DNA from: Methanosarcina spelaei
GTDB lineage: Archaea; Halobacteriota; Methanosarcinia; Methanosarcinales; Methanosarcinaceae
Assembly: GCF_002287235.1 (NCBI RefSeq)
Contig: NZ_LMVP01000538.1
Location: forward strand, 1-57,644
Direction: 5' to 3'
DNA: 57,644 bases
The notes under the pieces were generated by a model that had not been told where the DNA came from, ran no database searches, and was given only the letters and a program-made list of their open reading frames with translations. Position numbers and translations under genes: made by a program. Below are positions 57,526 to 57,644 of this stretch, one piece after another (the first letter of the stretch is position 1; every line of letters starts with the position of its first letter).

Positions 57526-57644
57526 AGACTGAGTAAATTGCAGACTGAGTATATTGCAGACTGAGTAAATTGCAGACTGAGTAAATTGCAGACTGAGTAA
57601 ATTGCAGACTGAGTAAATTGCAGACTGAGTAAATTGCAGACTGA
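57526..57644. repeat. 16-bp minisatellite, at least 7 copies, running off the window
   Basis: Units of AGACTGAGTAAATTGC in exact 16-bp register, with a single variant (TATATTGC). It continues past the window end, so its full size is unknown. Confidence 0.95.

Overview
The window looks like a chromosomal segment of a Methanosarcina-type methanogenic archaeon. The evidence is an archaeal ribosomal protein S8e, a Nob1-type PIN nuclease, the archaeal forms of cobalamin nucleotide-loop assembly (CobY and CobZ), a GfcR-type regulator, large YVTN/PKD surface proteins, AT-rich intergenic DNA, and an in-frame amber codon in a corrinoid-associated family (DUF1638), as expected of an organism that decodes UAG as pyrrolysine. 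No rRNA, tRNA or CRISPR array was recognised.

Layout. 0-2.7 kb: a minus-strand operon of TetR regulator, ABC ATPase, ABC-2 permease and a lipoprotein-like protein cut by the window edge, behind a 28-bp perfect palindrome. 2.9-10.3 kb: an accessory stretch with small secreted proteins, a rhodanese, the amber-containing DUF1638 gene, an orphan 425-residue protein, and many small mobile-element relics. 10.4-14 kb: hisS and an AT-rich putative O-methyltransferase. 14.1-18.8 kb: cobD-cbiB-cobZ-cobS-cobY, a near-complete set for attaching aminopropanol and the lower ligand to cobinamide. 18.8-21 kb: sufC and sufB/D (Fe-S assembly) plus a small unknown gene. 21.4-26.4 kb: a 1666-residue surface protein with two seven-bladed YVTN propellers and 12 PKD domains. 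26.7-32 kb: DUF5591 protein, aminotransferase plus Lrp regulator, rps8e, a small conserved protein and a DUF169 protein. 32.6-34 kb: a flavodoxin-like gene broken by a small transposable element, next to a hexapeptide acetyltransferase. 34.4-35.7 kb: nob1 and gfcR. 35.8-40 kb: a graveyard of truncated integrase, ParB-like fragment and insertion-element remnants around a secreted metalloprotease gene pair. 40.1-47.6 kb: housekeeping genes for a RecJ-like DHH protein, slipin plus NfeD, an AIR-synthase-like protein and hisH. 47.6-57.6 kb: small genes, a giant TPR membrane protein, a toxin-antitoxin pair, two pilin-like genes and a truncated copy of one, a PadR-regulated MFS exporter and an unknown protein.

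The most interesting structure is a family of about 186-190-bp non-autonomous elements (MITE-like) present in five copies. They have matching terminal inverted repeats, and three copies have exact 10-bp target-site duplications. Two copies differ at one base and each has landed inside a coding sequence. In both cases the element's outer end supplies an ATG in frame with the remaining gene. Other points worth attention are the amber-interrupted DUF1638 gene, stacked alternative hairpins covering the ribosome binding site of a metalloprotease gene, a likely AUU start of sufC, a duplicated 5' fragment of a pilin-like gene, and at least ten unrelated intergenic minisatellites with 15-28-bp units.
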